The notes beneath the pieces were generated by a model. That model was given only the letters and a program-made list of their open reading frames with translations. It was not told where the DNA came from and searched no databases. Position numbers and translations under genes: made by a program. 64,000 bases of DNA from Todiramphus chloris collaris (Eukaryota > Chordata > Aves > Coraciiformes > Alcedinidae), in NCBI GenBank assembly GCA_025345505.1, contig JANVCC010000270.1, positions 5,509,748-5,573,747 of the forward strand, written 5' to 3'. Below, piece after piece: positions 36,721 to 49,529 of the stretch; positions within the stretch are counted from its first letter, which is position 1; each line of letters starts with the position of its first letter.

Positions 36721-37946
36721 GTAAAAACCTTGCATTGGAAATTCAGCGCAAGCCACTCCAGTTGCCAGGCCTTTGCTTCACTGGCCACCAGTTGAAGGGC
36801 CCATGTGCTGTAGGTTGTTTCCATAGGTGGGATCCACCTGCAGCCCTCCTACCAAACCCTTCCAGGCGGGCTGTGCTCTGTGCAAAAAGAGGCTTTGCAT
36901 CGCGAGCAGCAGCATGTGCTCGCTGTTGCCATGAAGTCTGGTTATTCCGAAGGCTTAAAGCCATACATATGAAGCAAGTTAGTACTAAATTGACTACTGT
37001 ACCTTTCATTAGATCTATTATCCACCTAGAGGCTATTTTCACTTTGAAGTTGCATTTGCTCCATAATAAGTGACGTTTCAAAATGCTGTTAATTAAAGTT
37101 TCATCTGTTTAGAGGATTTTCTTTTTCTTCCACCCACCCCCCCTCCTTTTTTCTTTTCAGAAGCTAGTAATTAGTCCAATAATGTGGAGACATTGTTACT
37201 GCAGCTCATTAAATTTGGCAATGCTCACTTGGACCTTTGAGTGCTGGGGATGTCAAGTTGACCTGAAATGCAAGGATTCCATCTGTCGGGAATTACTGAC
37301 GAATTGGCAATTAAATATAAATATATATATATATTTAACTCATTACTTGTGTTGGATTGACAATCCTGCAAGCACTATCATTTTATGTTCATCGACAGAC
37401 TAATAAAGCTTCCCCTGGGCTCCTTTCCTCCTGTGGAGGGACTGGCAGCAGAGATGAGAGGCGAATCAGATGCCACAGGGATTTAAATTTTTGTTCTGTC
37501 TATAGACTACAGTGATGAGAGTGTCAGTTTGGGCTGGGGTGAAGTGAGTATCTGGGGTAACAGAGACAACTGATGCCACGTGGATAACCAGACAGCCCTG
37601 AGATGATGCTGGGTCTTGGCTGTTACTGCCTCTTGTTGAGCAGGTGGCTGAGAAATGGATCTTTGTCCTATTTCCCAGCAGCATCTAGTCATGGACAGGG
37701 GATTTTACAGGAATTTTTGCACCACTACTTCAGATTGTCTTCTTTTCTAGCAGAAAGTGGAGAGAGGTTGCTACCCCATATGTTTTCTGGGGGTCCTCAG
37801 GGAAGTGGCACCCGGGGAGCGATGCAGTAGGAGATGAGTAGCACAGGATCTCTCGGTCCTGAATTATGCTGCCAGAGTAACACCGAGGAGCCAAAACATC
37901 ATTCACTGGTGATGCCTCACACAGACATGCTGCTGAGATGTGCCTG
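36721..37946. other. Non-coding stretch with conserved-looking blocks
   Basis: The intervals 36885-37110 and 37180-37330 are complex, AT-rich and free of recognised repeats. The first contains a short inverted repeat (GCGAGCA, TGCTCGC, about 36901-36922) and the second ends in an AT run at 37315-37335. Both are candidates for conserved regulatory sequence. Confidence 0.4.
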
Positions 37947-37997
37947 CCATCCATCCATCCATCCATCCATCCATCCATCCATCCATCCATCCATCCC
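37947..37997 (+). repeat. (CCAT)n microsatellite
   Basis: About 12 uninterrupted CCAT units, reading as ATGG on the other strand. Frames across it encode PSIH or WMDG repeats and are not genes. Confidence 0.97.
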
Positions 37998-40900
37998 GTG
38001 TCTGGCTGGGTGAGTGGCTGTTGCAGCAGGGAAGGCATGAGGGGGAAACTTTAGTACGTGTTGACTCAGACATGGGGTTAATTTGGGATCTCCGTGATAG
38101 GTCCCCCACCTGCATCCTCAGCAAGCTGTGGAGCACAAACCCTACACGTTGGCACGTGTGGGCCTGAGGACTCCCATCTCTTCCTCCTGCCTTTGGGGGC
38201 CACCCCATGGCACAAAATTAAAAGCCCCAGCACTGGTAAAAGAGCTGTGGTGCTTGTGGATATTTTGAGTGGCCTCTTGGATGTCTCTGGGCAGGCTTTG
38301 GATGCTGGTTTTCAGCTCCTCATAAACAGGTTGTAGCTGCTGGGTGGTGATACAGAGCATAGCTGGAGTCTGTGATTCTCCTGCTGGGAGAGAGATCCGG
38401 CTCAGTTGCTAGAGCAGATGAGCTGTACCTCTAGATGTACTGAGAGCTTACGTTCTAGCGTTGCTGGCAATCTGTTATGGAAAGAAGAGTCTGAGGAAAA
38501 CAAAAATAAAAAAAACAGAACTGTGCTGGGAGAGAGAAATAACTGAGAGTCCAGATCCAAGGTGGTTTGCTGGGAAATGAGGTGAGCACAAAGCTACCAC
38601 AGCCTAGGACCTTGCTAAAACCTCCTCTCTTCAAATGGTCTCCTCTTGCCATGTCCTCTGCAGCTTGGTTGTTTTAGCCACCAGCCAAATAAGGTCTGAA
38701 CGCCCCACGGGGAGAGATCTCTGGACAGGTCACCCCTTAATTACAGACCTGCAAGGTTTGCCAGAAGCAGTCTTTAAATCTTGCATCTTCAGACACTTGG
38801 GATCGCATCAAAGGTCTGCTGACTATCTGGGCCTAGATCCACCTTTAGAAGCAAGAATTACTGGATCCAGGCATAGGGAGGCACAACAGAGCAGATGAAA
38901 TGGCTAAATATTTAATAATAAAGATTGTTCACACATTTCCAGTTTAATGTTACTAGCCAAGGAAAACTGGATGTTTCACATCAGGTTAGCAGGATATTGC
39001 AATATTTTGGCTGCTTATCTGAAGTGGAATGAATGGAACTGCCAAAGCTTTTGAAGTTCACTCATGAGATAATATTTTATTAATTTTTCTGAGCTGAGGG
39101 CACTTTAACATCTCCTGTGAGTCTTCTGAATATTAAATGCATGTAGCTCTATAGGCAGGACTTTCAACATTTGCCCATTCACCATTTAAAAGCGTCCACT
39201 TCCCATAAATTGAGAACAGTCTCCTTCATTTTCTGAGAGTTATCTTCCCTCCAATAAATTAGAAAGTATATCAATTTTGTACTTATGTCCTTGGAATTCA
39301 AAGCAGGAGCTCCTTAAGTGCATGGGAAGATGCAGTCTGCGTTTGTCTTGTTTGTCTGTCTGGTCCACAGAAAATGCAGTTTCAGTCAGAATGAGCTAGT
39401 GTGCTTCAACTCCAGCTGCGAAAATAATTTCGTTTTATGAAAGCACCCAGTCTTCTAGCCCTGCTCCGAGCTACCCTGGAGTCCAGCCTGCAGGGCAGAG
39501 TGGAGAAGGGAGGTCTAAGACCTGAGTGGTGCTGTGTGGTGGTACCAGCAGGAACCAGCCTGCCCGGTCACCTCCCGGCTCCCACGCCTGCTAAGCTGAC
39601 ACTCGTCTCCTCCAGCTCAGACTGAGCAGCAAGACAGCTGCCCTCCTTGTTACATCACCCTGGGGACAGAAGGCTTGTTCCTGACCTGGCAACAGGTACC
39701 CATGGGATGATTTATGATTCTATGATTTCTATCTTCGGATGCATTGGTTTAACGTGGAAGAGCACCAACTCAGGTAGCAGAGATGGTGAGTTCTCATCAG
39801 CCATGGTTTCCTTCCCACCTCCAGCTACAGCTGGGTGAGAGCAGCTCGGGAGAGTGTGTGCCAGCCAGAAAAGCTCTTACTGTGCTAGACTCAGAAAACC
39901 CTCCCAATTGTGCTGGGCTAGGCAGAGCTGCCAGCATGGACTTCTACACCAGAAAGGACAGGCGGTTCCTAGATCTAACATCTGGCACTTGATAAATAGG
40001 GTTAGATGACAGGGAAAAGTAAAAAGAATACTGAAAAAGAAATAAAATTACAGCCTTTGTCCAAAAATATGCCAGCTACATTGTTTCTTTTCCTAAAATA
40101 GAAAAAAAAAAAAAAAAGGTTGCTTTTTCTGCATTAAGCTTGTCATAACTGGATGATTATAGTAACACCACGAAAAGAGCCAGCCAGGATGTGACACTTT
40201 AGCTTTCAAATTAGCTCTTCCTAAAATAAATCCTTCCTTCACAGACTGCTACTGTGATACTTCTGGGAAAATGTGAACAGACCACTCGTTCTCCAATCTT
40301 TCCTTGGAGATTGAGGAACTTTCCATCAGTTTATCTGCTCTAAGCTCTTGTCCCTCGGACGGAGAGGCCAAAACCGCAGGAAAATGGTGGGAGTGTAATT
40401 TAATATGTTTCACCAATTTGCCTTAATGGCACTTTGGAAGCCTTCTGATTTAATTAGATTTACTCTGCGCCCGTAGAGAATAAACACGTATACCTGCCAT
40501 TTACATAAAGATCATGCTATTTGCAGAGACTCCGCCACGCAAAGCAGGACTGAAATGGGGTCTGTTGCAGAAAGGCAGCACACCAGCCCTGTGGCCTCAA
40601 GCACTCCCAGCCTGAAGCATCAAACCAGACTGCAGGAGCTGCGGGCATCCTTCCTCTCTGGGTGCCGTAGCGGCCGCGTTGCCCACCCCTCTGACCCTGT
40701 GCTGCCCATCCTTCCTCCCACCCAGGGCTTACCTCCTCGCAGGGCTCGGTGTGTCTGCTCCCTAAGTGCATATCAAACAAAATCAGCTGGGCTGGTAAAA
40801 ATCTCCCCGCCCCGGGAAGGAGCTGTAGCTTTTTTGGCCAGCATGGCTGGAGCAGGAGGAAGCTGCAGATGCCCAGGACTCGTGCTGTCTTTCTGTGATG

Positions 40901-42799
40901 AGGGGAACACCCGGGAACTGACAGACCCACGGGGCCAACGTGCACGTGACACCCCGGCTGGTATCTCTGAAATGTTTATTTTCCTGATTTAATCTTTTTT
41001 TTTATAAATTTGCAGCTTCTCAGCAGTCAAAGGGAAGCAGTGGTGTCTGCACTCCCACACACACCACATGGGAGCTCAGTTTGAGCAAGAAGAAAGGTGT
41101 GTGTCCCCATGTGCTGGGGACATTCCAGTTCAGATCAGGAAAACGTGCTTTCTGCTCAGTTGTTTTCCAGTGCTTTGAGGTCCCCAAAGGAAGCCAACAA
41201 AGAGCAGGGGCTGGTCAGGTTCTAATGACACTTACTTGATCTTCCAATAATGAAGTTTTGTGACTTGTGTAAATGATTACACTCCTCTCATGGTGTCACT
41301 TCCAGGGAGCACGAAGACTGTTTTCCAGTTCCTTGACGTCTCGGTAGGCGATTTCTTGTTCCACTACTCATCACATCCTTGCAAAATGAAATGTATCAGC
41401 ACTGCAGGTCTGTCACGTTTGCCTTTTCCTAGCAGATATTGGACAGGTTCATCTTTAGCTACAGACTTAATACCAAATCCAAGTAAGTGGGCATGTTGTA
41501 ACACGGAGCTTCTTGAAAGGAGGGGTAAAAGAAAACTGCTAATAGAAAACTAAAATACTATGGGGGAGGTTTTTACTTGGGTTAGGCTGGCTTTCTCTTC
41601 ACTGAGGCAAGTAATAGGGGTTTTTTGATCAGGAAACAAATCTGATGATCTCTGAACCAGGGAAGTTCGGGTTTCAAGTCACTCCCTACAGACTGACCCA
41701 TGACGAGTTGCAGTGTGACATCCATGGGAACGGACTGCAGCCGTGCCATGCAGCACAGCATCCTGAGCAGGACACGTGCAATGTGGGGTAGGTCCCATAT
41801 CTGATGAGATGATATGGCTTTATGTTCTCGGGAGTGCTTTGTCTCATCTGGGCAAGAGAGGAGAGTCCTCTGTTCTCTTCCACATACCAGGAAAACAAGC
41901 CTTATTTCCAGTGGTTTAGTACAGTAGATGTCCTGAATGTGTGAATATGTATATTACAGAAGGAAACGTTCACCTACACAAGGACTTTTTTTCCTTGCTC
42001 TTTCAGCCAGCACGGCTCTCCCCTCCTCTGTTGTGCAGCCGTGGCTGCTGCATTCAGCTTGGCATTTGGAAAATGTTCTCAATTGGCCATTTATTCCCCT
42101 GCCATGTGTCTGGATGTGCCAAAGTCTTCTGGAGCCTCATCCTTCTCAAAGGATGGCAGCACACCCCTCTGCCACTCTGCGTATCGTGGCCATCCTAGAG
42201 AGGAAAAGTCAGGTTGATCCCAGGCTAAAGGACATCAGGCGTGGCAGGGAGACAGTTAACAACCCCCTCTCTGCAGGGAGAGCTTGCAGCTGCCTATCCA
42301 GCCTGCCAAACTGAAAGGGGATCCAGCCCTCTGGGAAATGCGGCTGGAGTTATTTAATCCCAAAAGGATTATGGAGAGAGTACGCTCCAGGGAATCTCTC
42401 AAGCCCCGTCCCTGTTAAAGCAAACCAAAACCAAACCCCCAAACCAACAACCCCTTTCCCCCCCGATGGGTTGCAGCAACAGATACCCCTGAACTTCCAC
42501 CAAAAAATGTTGAAAAGGGCAGGGGGGATGTGGCCAAACTGTTTTTGCTACGATCACTTCTCAGCCCGCCAGCACCCAGCGAGGCAGGCGGTGCTGCTCC
42601 TCTGGAAGCCTTCTTCTGCTTTGGCTTCCATTTCCTGCCTCTCCTACCTCTTTAATCTCCATCAGCACATCCTTTGGAGGACCTTCTTATCTTCCTCCAA
42701 CTTTTGTAAGGATTTCATCGGGCTGAGTCTTTTATCCCCATCCCTTCCTTTTCTGTATCTTATCCCCATTTAATCTCAGCCGTGCTCCCTACTTCGCCT
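37998..42799. other. Long non-coding stretch
   Basis: Unique-looking. AT-rich, conserved-looking parts lie at 38895-39290 and 40380-40520. A short 'atttatgattctatgatttc' at 39710-39730 looks like an isolated CR1-type tail. An A16 run is at 40103-40118. A moderately CpG-rich patch spans about 40640-40960 and contains GCGGCCGC at 40671-40678. No gene is recognised. Confidence 0.4.
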
Positions 42800-42930
42800 G
42801 TTCATCTGTTCTCTTTCTGTATTTAGACTGTAAACTCTGAGATAGGACCTGTCATTTCATTTTATACTTTTACAGTATCTCCAGGAACAAGAAATCACAG
42901 CCTGGATTTAAGTTGTTGAACAGAATAAAA
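42800..42930 (+). repeat. Old SINE/LINE 3'-tail-like repeat
   Basis: The phrases 'tatttagactgtaaactct', 'gataggacctgtcattt', 'atacttttacagtatct' and 'ccaggaac' follow the order of an ancient amniote repeat tail ('...tagattgtaagctctt', 'gggcagggactgtctt', 'tgtacagcgcctagcac'). The exact family (CR1-L3 or MIR-related) cannot be settled by eye. Confidence 0.5.
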
Positions 42931-44239
42931 CCATTAAAAGAAAACTAGTCTAAAAGGTTGCATGGAAATAACGTTCTCATTTTCAGCAGCAGTCCAAGAC
43001 AGTGAAGCTTTCTGTTTGTACAAACATGTGAGTATCACACTCCTGTGAAGCACTGCAGGATGGAGCAAAACCACTGGTTCAGCCCCTACCGAGTCACCCA
43101 TTGCCTCACCACCAGCAGGCATCTATTTACTGGTAAGGAAGAAGAGCTCCTGTTCCGTCCATGAGTAGCACCAAGAAGTCTTGGTTGCCCTGGCTACATG
43201 GGAGATAAGTGTGGTTATGACGATGTCCAGCTGCTGCCAGGCACACCACACTTAGCTCCCATCACGTGAGGGATGGTTTTTAAGGAGAAGCTACAGAAGC
43301 TAATAGCTGCCTCATTAATTTTCAACAGGCATGTCCTTGTAACCACTCATCTCTGACGGCCACAATTAACCTCCAGCCAGTGCACACTCGCATTTGCATT
43401 TGGCTCCTTGATTCCTGCGATGTTTCCCAGCAATGCAGGAGGGCACCAGGATCTTCATGGAGCTCTGTCACACCACACAGGTGTCATCTTCCCCCCTCAC
43501 CTCCCAGCAGCCTGGTGCACCCACATAGCAGGTGCCCACCTGAGCTCTCCCAAGTTTCGAATCCTCCTCTGCTTCCCAGACCTTCATCTGTAAGTAGTTT
43601 TCTTTATGGTCTTTGCCAGTGATGAGGGAATCTGTCCCTCTAGGCACCTTGGAAGCTTTTCCCATGAAAAAGCCGCAGAGGATTTGTTATTAAGATCTAG
43701 TAAACCATTAATTCGCTCATTCAAGACCCAGTTAATTCCTTTTGCTGCATCTTTTACCAAGCTATTTCTGCTCTATTGATGGGATGAAGACCTCTGTCTA
43801 GAAGTAACTGTAAATTACCCAACTACCTGATATTTGCCTGAAGAAAGACAAATGATAAATCAATCAGTAGAAGAAAAGTACTTTCAGGGTGAATGACACG
43901 TGACTGTATTTGTGCAGGAGATCTCTCCAGAAAGGCAACAAGCTGACTGGGAAACACTGGGCCAGGTCTGGTATGGAGACGTGGCTTTACTCATTGCACG
44001 CTCCTAGCAAATTTGTCTTGCTGCCTCTTGCTGTGGCACTCGTGGCCGCTGCTGTTACTGACCCGTGACAGTAAAATAGTTTCCATAATGATGATAACAA
44101 TAGTGGCCAGTCGTTAAAATCCTGCAAGAATTCCTATGGATAATTTTTACAAGCCTTGTGTCTGCTAGGACTGGAAAAGTGCCATCTATTCTTTGCAGTG
44201 CAATCCTGGAGGTCGGGCAAGGCTCTTTTTCCCTTTCTT
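42931..44239. other. Non-coding stretch
   Basis: Unique-looking. No gene, RNA or young repeat recognised. Confidence 0.4.
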
Positions 44240-44300
44240 TCTCCTTTTGGACCTCAGTTTCCCCTTTTGTAATAAAACAGGAATAATTTTGCAGCAGAAT
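44240..44300 (+). repeat. MIR/L2-like tail relic
   Basis: The run 'ggacctcagtttcccctt' followed by 'ttgtaataaaacagg' and 'aataatttt' matches the well-known 'cctcagtttccccatctgtaaaatggggataat' tail shared by MIR and L2 elements (paraphrased in parts here). Only this short piece is recognisable. Confidence 0.6.
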
Positions 44301-47300
44301 AAGAGCCAGGGAATTAGCAGAGTATGGGTCACTTGGCATCTAGCAGGCCTGTTGTGGGGGAATGTATGGAGACTTACGTATGGCCTACTGAGGATTAGGA
44401 AATGGAGCTCCACCTTGCCCTTTATTCCCAAGGTTGTTCTGTGTGATTTTTACCTCACTCCGTTAGTGATGCTGTTAAATGAAGCTTGCAGCACCACGAG
44501 CAGTGACTTTATTTTTATTGACTTGAGCCGTGTTGACTTTACAAAAAGTAGCGATACCTGCCCGTGGAGCGCACGGAGCAGCTCTGGCAGTTCATGGTAC
44601 TGTGGTGACTTATTACACTATGGGAAGCATATAGGATGATTAATTTTATCATTAAAGTCCTATATAGGCATTATTTATCCCATGCACGTGCGGCTTTCAG
44701 TCTCTGGCAAGCAAAAGAGGTCTTTCAGGAATAGAAGCTGTCTGTATATGGATTTGTTCTGTACAGATCCTCGCGGTCCTGACCTTTGAGTGAGGGGATG
44801 TAGTTTTTTTTAGGTCCTGGGAATTATCTTGTACTTCAGAGACACGGGAACGGGTCTGAGGAACTCTCCATCTGGAGACCTGATACTGCAGCTGGAGGGG
44901 CAGAGGGAGACACCCATGCTGCCACGGACCCAGCGCTTCCAGGACTGCTTGTGTAGGTCCAGGGGTAGCACTAGGGCCAGAAAAAGACATGGAGGGACAC
45001 AGGGACACAGATGGTAGCTTCTCCTAGGGTGCCAGAAGGTCAGGTATAGGAGGAGAAGACTATTTAATGCAATAACCATGATGCCACTGTGGCCACTGGG
45101 TTTTGTAGATCCAAATTCAGATGTTGTAGGAGCTATCACAACTCTGTTGCAACCTGATGCCAGATTTACCCACCACCGCTTCAAATTGCAGGAGTGCTTC
45201 TTCACAGCAAAGACCTTTCTTCCTGGACTCTTTTTTGTTTTGCTTTAAGCCTTGCTTGTGTTGTAATCCCTCCTTGAGATACTCACCTTTATGCCTTTGG
45301 TATTTAAATTTGAAAGATGACTTTAGACATCTCGCATCTTCAGCAGCAGATCGAACCCTGAGCCTGGCGTGTCTTGTTCAGTTTGGAAGCAATGATAATG
45401 TTAGCAATCGTTAGAATAGATGTCAGTCTGTTTAACTAGTTTTATTCTGTAATAGCTGAAGGAAGCTTCTATCAGTTCAATTTAAACTGATCTATGCCCC
45501 GTTTGAAATGAGTTAGCAAATATTTCCAGCATGGATTCAAACTGATTTTGGTAAAATCTGAGCTCCTCTAATACCCGCCACCTCTGCGTTCCATTTGCCT
45601 CTCTCAGGGAAGAGTGATTTAAAGCTGATTTTGCTCAACCAAGGAAACAGAGCTAATGTAATAAGCCTCTTAAGATTTCTGTAAACCAGAAACATTACCT
45701 GGGATATCTCAAGAGCAACAACTATTTCAGTGCGCTGTTCTTTGTTGCCGTCGCCGTAATTGCATTCGTGTTCTGCCGGGATGGGTTTGGAAGGGTTGTG
45801 GCTGCACAGGGTCAGGCCAGAGGAGGAAGCACCCCTCTTTCTGGGAGAGGCCCCTGCGACCTGCATGTGGTCCTGGGCACTGCAGCCCTGAGCAGAGGTG
45901 CCTGGAGATCCCGGCTGCTGTGCTGGGAAGGCAGGCAGGCTGTAAATCACTCTCACACGTTAGCAGGGAGTGTTTTTTCTCACCAATGATTACGTCTGGG
46001 CCTGCAGTTGAGGTTGTTTTGGGGCAGTAAATTGCATTGCAGGTTATCTCTGCCTCCCTGGCTCTCTTTTTCTTGCTGGGTAGGAAAGGGCTGTTCTGAA
46101 CTACCCAGCCCTGGCAGCCTCCCAGGCTTTGCCATCACCTTTTGTTTCCATTTTTGTGAGAGGGCCGTTTGAAAAGGGGGATTGAGAGGAGCTGGCTCTT
46201 TGTATTAGAAGTACATAAATTACCCTGTCGCAGGCTGTCATCAGAGCTCTGCATCTCACCGACGAAGCTAAAGCAGCGCCTGCGGTTGCGAAGGGTGGGA
46301 TTGCTGAGGGATGCCCTGTGTGTGCTGGGCAGCACGACATCCTCACCCGGTGTGCTCCAGAAATGGGAACCAGCATGGGATGGGGAAACTCAGGGGACTG
46401 CTGGGGGGACAATATTGCTCAGGAACCTAGAGGATTTGAAAAATGTATCTTGACAGATGATTTGCCTTCGCTGCTGTAGCCTTTAGCCCGTGCATGAAGT
46501 TGGGCAGTGCAAGAGCTACCAGCCTCATGACCTGACTCTTCCCCCCCTGTTCCCATCCCCTTTGCACCTTGTCATCTCTTCCAGCTCCATGCCCAGGCCA
46601 GTGTGAACAGGGGTATAAAAACATCCCAGTATTTTGCCCTGTGTCTCACTCTGGGCACTTTAGCCTGGATGGAGGCACAGCCTTTGCGGAGGCTGGCCTG
46701 CAGATCTGACGTGTCACCCTGGGTGCTGGTGCAAAACAGTGCTCACAGAAATGGTCATGCTTTCAGTGAGGGGTGGGCTTTAGTCCAGACCAAGCTGGAC
46801 CCATCATTAATACAGGATAAAGAGATGGTTTAGTATATGGTTAATGGGTTACTATAGAGGACAGGAGGTCAATGGGCTTCTCTCAGTTTCCTGATCACTT
46901 GTATGCTTATGTCTATTTATAATACATAATATTCATGTCTGTAGTATCTGTTGGTCATTTATTAACTCATTATAAATGTTCCCTTAACACAAGTTGTGAG
47001 TTAGTAGATGATAGAACTACTTAAAAATTTCCTTTTTTTTCTCTCTATCAGAGAATGAAAAATCAATCCATTCTGGATTTCAGTTTAAAAAAATCCCAAC
47101 AAACCAAAACAGAATGAAGAGTTTGCGATGCAGTCCAGACAAGGTCCTTCCAGACCTTGTCAGAATCGATTGTTCTGGTGTCTCATTTAACTAAAACATC
47201 CCTGGAAAACTTCTTTTGCATACTCTATGGCAAAGCGTAATCTCTTACAAAGCAGATATCCAAATGAAAAAACCATGTTTTGATGTTACTAGAAAACAAG

Positions 47301-47410
47301 GTTTTCATTGATCCAAACCGAGCTTTGCAGGTTTTGGAATTTTCATTTTGCAGAAGATTAAAAAAAGATCTTGGTTTTCATTCTTGTTCTGCTTAGGAAT
47401 ACAATTAACT
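44301..47410. other. Non-coding stretch
   Basis: Includes an AT-rich complex block at about 44480-44700, a candidate conserved element. The rest is unique-looking. Open frames are unrecognised. Confidence 0.4.
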
Positions 47411-47424
47411 GGGGGGGGGGGGGG
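47411..47424 (+). repeat. G14 homopolymer
   Basis: Fourteen consecutive G. It may form quadruplex structures and is prone to sequencing error, so the length is uncertain. Confidence 0.9.
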
Positions 47425-47579
47425 TGGAAATGGAATTCCCTTAGCAGCTAGCAAGTCTAGTGTTTCTGCATGCTTCTCTGAAAAATAAATAGGATTACTT
47501 TGTTTAAAAACTGCTTTTAGCAACCCCTGTTAGAGCCCTAGAATGCATAGGAGGGCATGATCCTGCTTCCTTTGAAGTG

Positions 47580-47630
47580 CCTGGCACAGTATCCATTGAC
47601 TTCCCAGGGAGTGGGATTGACTGAATAATT
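47580..47630. repeat. Old interspersed repeat relic ('ccattgacttcc' type)
   Basis: The phrase 'tatccattgacttcccag' followed by 'ggagtgggattgactga' parallels the 'ccattgacttcaatgggagt' core of the ancient palindromic repeats. It is short and diverged. Confidence 0.45.
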
Positions 47631-49127
47631 GTATTGCAGTAGGAATGTCTACCCTGACATGGAACAAAGTCACGCTGAAAGCCACTTGATGTCATTCTAA
47701 TCCTGTCTCCTCGCAGTGGTGTTCTGGAGAATAGGGTTGGGTTGTTGTTTGGTTTTGGTGGGTTTTTTTCCCCCTCTGCATTTATTATTTGCAGAATGAA
47801 CTAGTTAACAAATAGAAAGGGCAAAGCTGAACATCTCTGTCATTAATCTCCAAAGTAACTTGGGCTGCTGCTGAAGTGATCAGCAAGGGCTGTAGCCAGC
47901 AATGCTTAATTTGCTAAGGAGAAACCTTAGCTGGAGGTACCACCCAGACCTACGGCTGAGCCTTGGAGTGCCAGTCCCAGGAGGCTGGCAGAAGGTTTTG
48001 ATCAGAACCTCCCCCCCCAGTGCTGTGCATCAGCCAACACCTGCCAGAAGGGACGAAGAGGCTGTGGTAGGTGGGCACTGGGGCTGGCAATGCCAACGGC
48101 CTGGCCCATGTGACACCAGCCCCCCGATACGGGGTTGCCAAGCGCAGCGTTCACCCGGAGGCTCGTCCCCGATGGATCAACCCCGGAGGTGGCACTGATG
48201 TGTGTGGCTGTGCTGCCAGGACTCTGCTGCTGCTGACATTGCTGCTGGCTGTGACCCAGGCGGGTTCCCAAGGTAGGTGTTTCCCAACCCCTACAGATTG
48301 TCCCCCCGGAATAATTACAGCTAAACTGCGACACTCAGACACAACCTTTTGTGCTCGTGGGAAGGCCTGGGAAACGCAGCTGCCCCGAATGCAGCCGTGA
48401 TGCATTCATCCTCCTCCTTGGCTTGGCGAGTGGAGGAGAGGGGTGAAATGTCACCTCACCTCTGCCAGGCACCCTGACCGAGAGCAGTGCTGGCCACAGC
48501 CATCCTTTGGGAGCGCTGGCCCTGATGGGAGTCACTGCCCAGGGAACCTCTGAAGGTGCCAGGGATGCTCCAGGGATGCTGGCTCTAGCCTACCTGAGGG
48601 ATCACGTAGGCATTTTGCCCTTCACTGGACCCCTCACACGAGCTCAAACACAGCAGACAACAAGCCTTGTCAAGACAGCGCTGCTGCGGTGGGAAACACA
48701 GGAACTGTTTCATACTGACTACAGAAAATGTGACCTTCGTCTATACCCTGACCTGGGGCAGAAAAAAACCCCACACAACCCTTTTAACACAGGCACACTG
48801 GCACCCCTGCTGCAGGCTGGGAGAGGACTGAAAACCAGAGGGGTAATCTGCTGATGCTGGACATCATGGTCCATCACAGAGATGGGACTGGAGACCGATT
48901 TGAGGTCAACCTGCAGCATATTCTGTGAGGAATGCAAAAGCAAAAGCAGCTTCAAAGCTTTTCCAGTTTCCCCCATGAAGATGTGTCCTGCTTCTGCAGC
49001 CCACCCGAGCAGCTCAGAGATGCAAGTGTCTGCCCAGGGTGGGCGTCAGGGAGCCCCTCTACCTCCACCACAGGCACAGGGCAACTCCCACACAAGGACT
49101 GGGTCCACTAGGACCCACTAGGGTCTG
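47631..49127. other. Non-coding stretch, locally GC-rich
   Basis: A CpG-rich segment lies at about 48090-48190. Several overlapping open frames on both strands occupy 47902-48535. None is recognised, and their mutual overlap suggests base-composition effects. Confidence 0.4.
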
Positions 49128-49529
49128 CAGAAAATGTCTTATGAGGTGTGGCTGAGGGACCTAGGTTTGTTTAGTCTGGAGGAGGCTGAGAGGAGACCTT
49201 CTTGCTCTCTACAGTTGCCTGAAGGGAGGTTGGGGTGAGGTGGGTGTTGGTCTCTTCTCCCAGGTGACTAGTGACGGGACAAGAGGGAATGGGCTGCAGT
49301 TGCACCAGGGGAGGTTTAGGTTGGATATTAGGAACAATTTCTTTCCTGAGAGAGTGGTGAGGCCTTGGAACAGGCTGCCCAGGGACAGGGTGGGATCACC
49401 ATCCCTTGAGGGGTTCAAAAAACATGTAGATGTGGCACTTCAGGACATGGTTTAGTGGTCATGAGAATGTTTAGTAGCCGATTGGACTTGATGATCTTGA
49501 AGGCTGTTTCCAACCTTTATGATTCTATG
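49128..49529 (+). mobile_element. CR1 LINE fragment, 3' end, plus strand (longest copy)
   Basis: The best preserved CR1 in the window. Blocks in order are 'gtggctgagggacctagg', 'ttagtctggaggaggctg', 'cttcttgctctctacag' and 'ggtgttggtctcttctccc'. They continue with 'gtttaggttggatattagg', 'aacaggctgcccaggg' and 'catgtagatgtggcactt', ending in 'ttccaacctttatgattct' with the start of the octamer tail. Only the 3' untranslated region and the very end of the element remain. Open frames within it are repeat shadows. Confidence 0.96.

Noticed and set aside
37947..37997. CRISPR-like or satellite array
   Set aside because: Simple 4-bp microsatellite without spacers; organism is eukaryotic.
37903..38208. 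Frame rich in WMDG repeats
   Set aside because: It translates the CCAT/ATGG microsatellite.
39708..39733. Isolated 'attctatgattt' as a CR1 copy
   Set aside because: Only the tail-like octamer is present, with no CR1 body on either side; too short to call.
49240..49455. Open frames over the 49 kb region as small genes
   Set aside because: They fall inside a CR1 3' end and translate repeat sequence.
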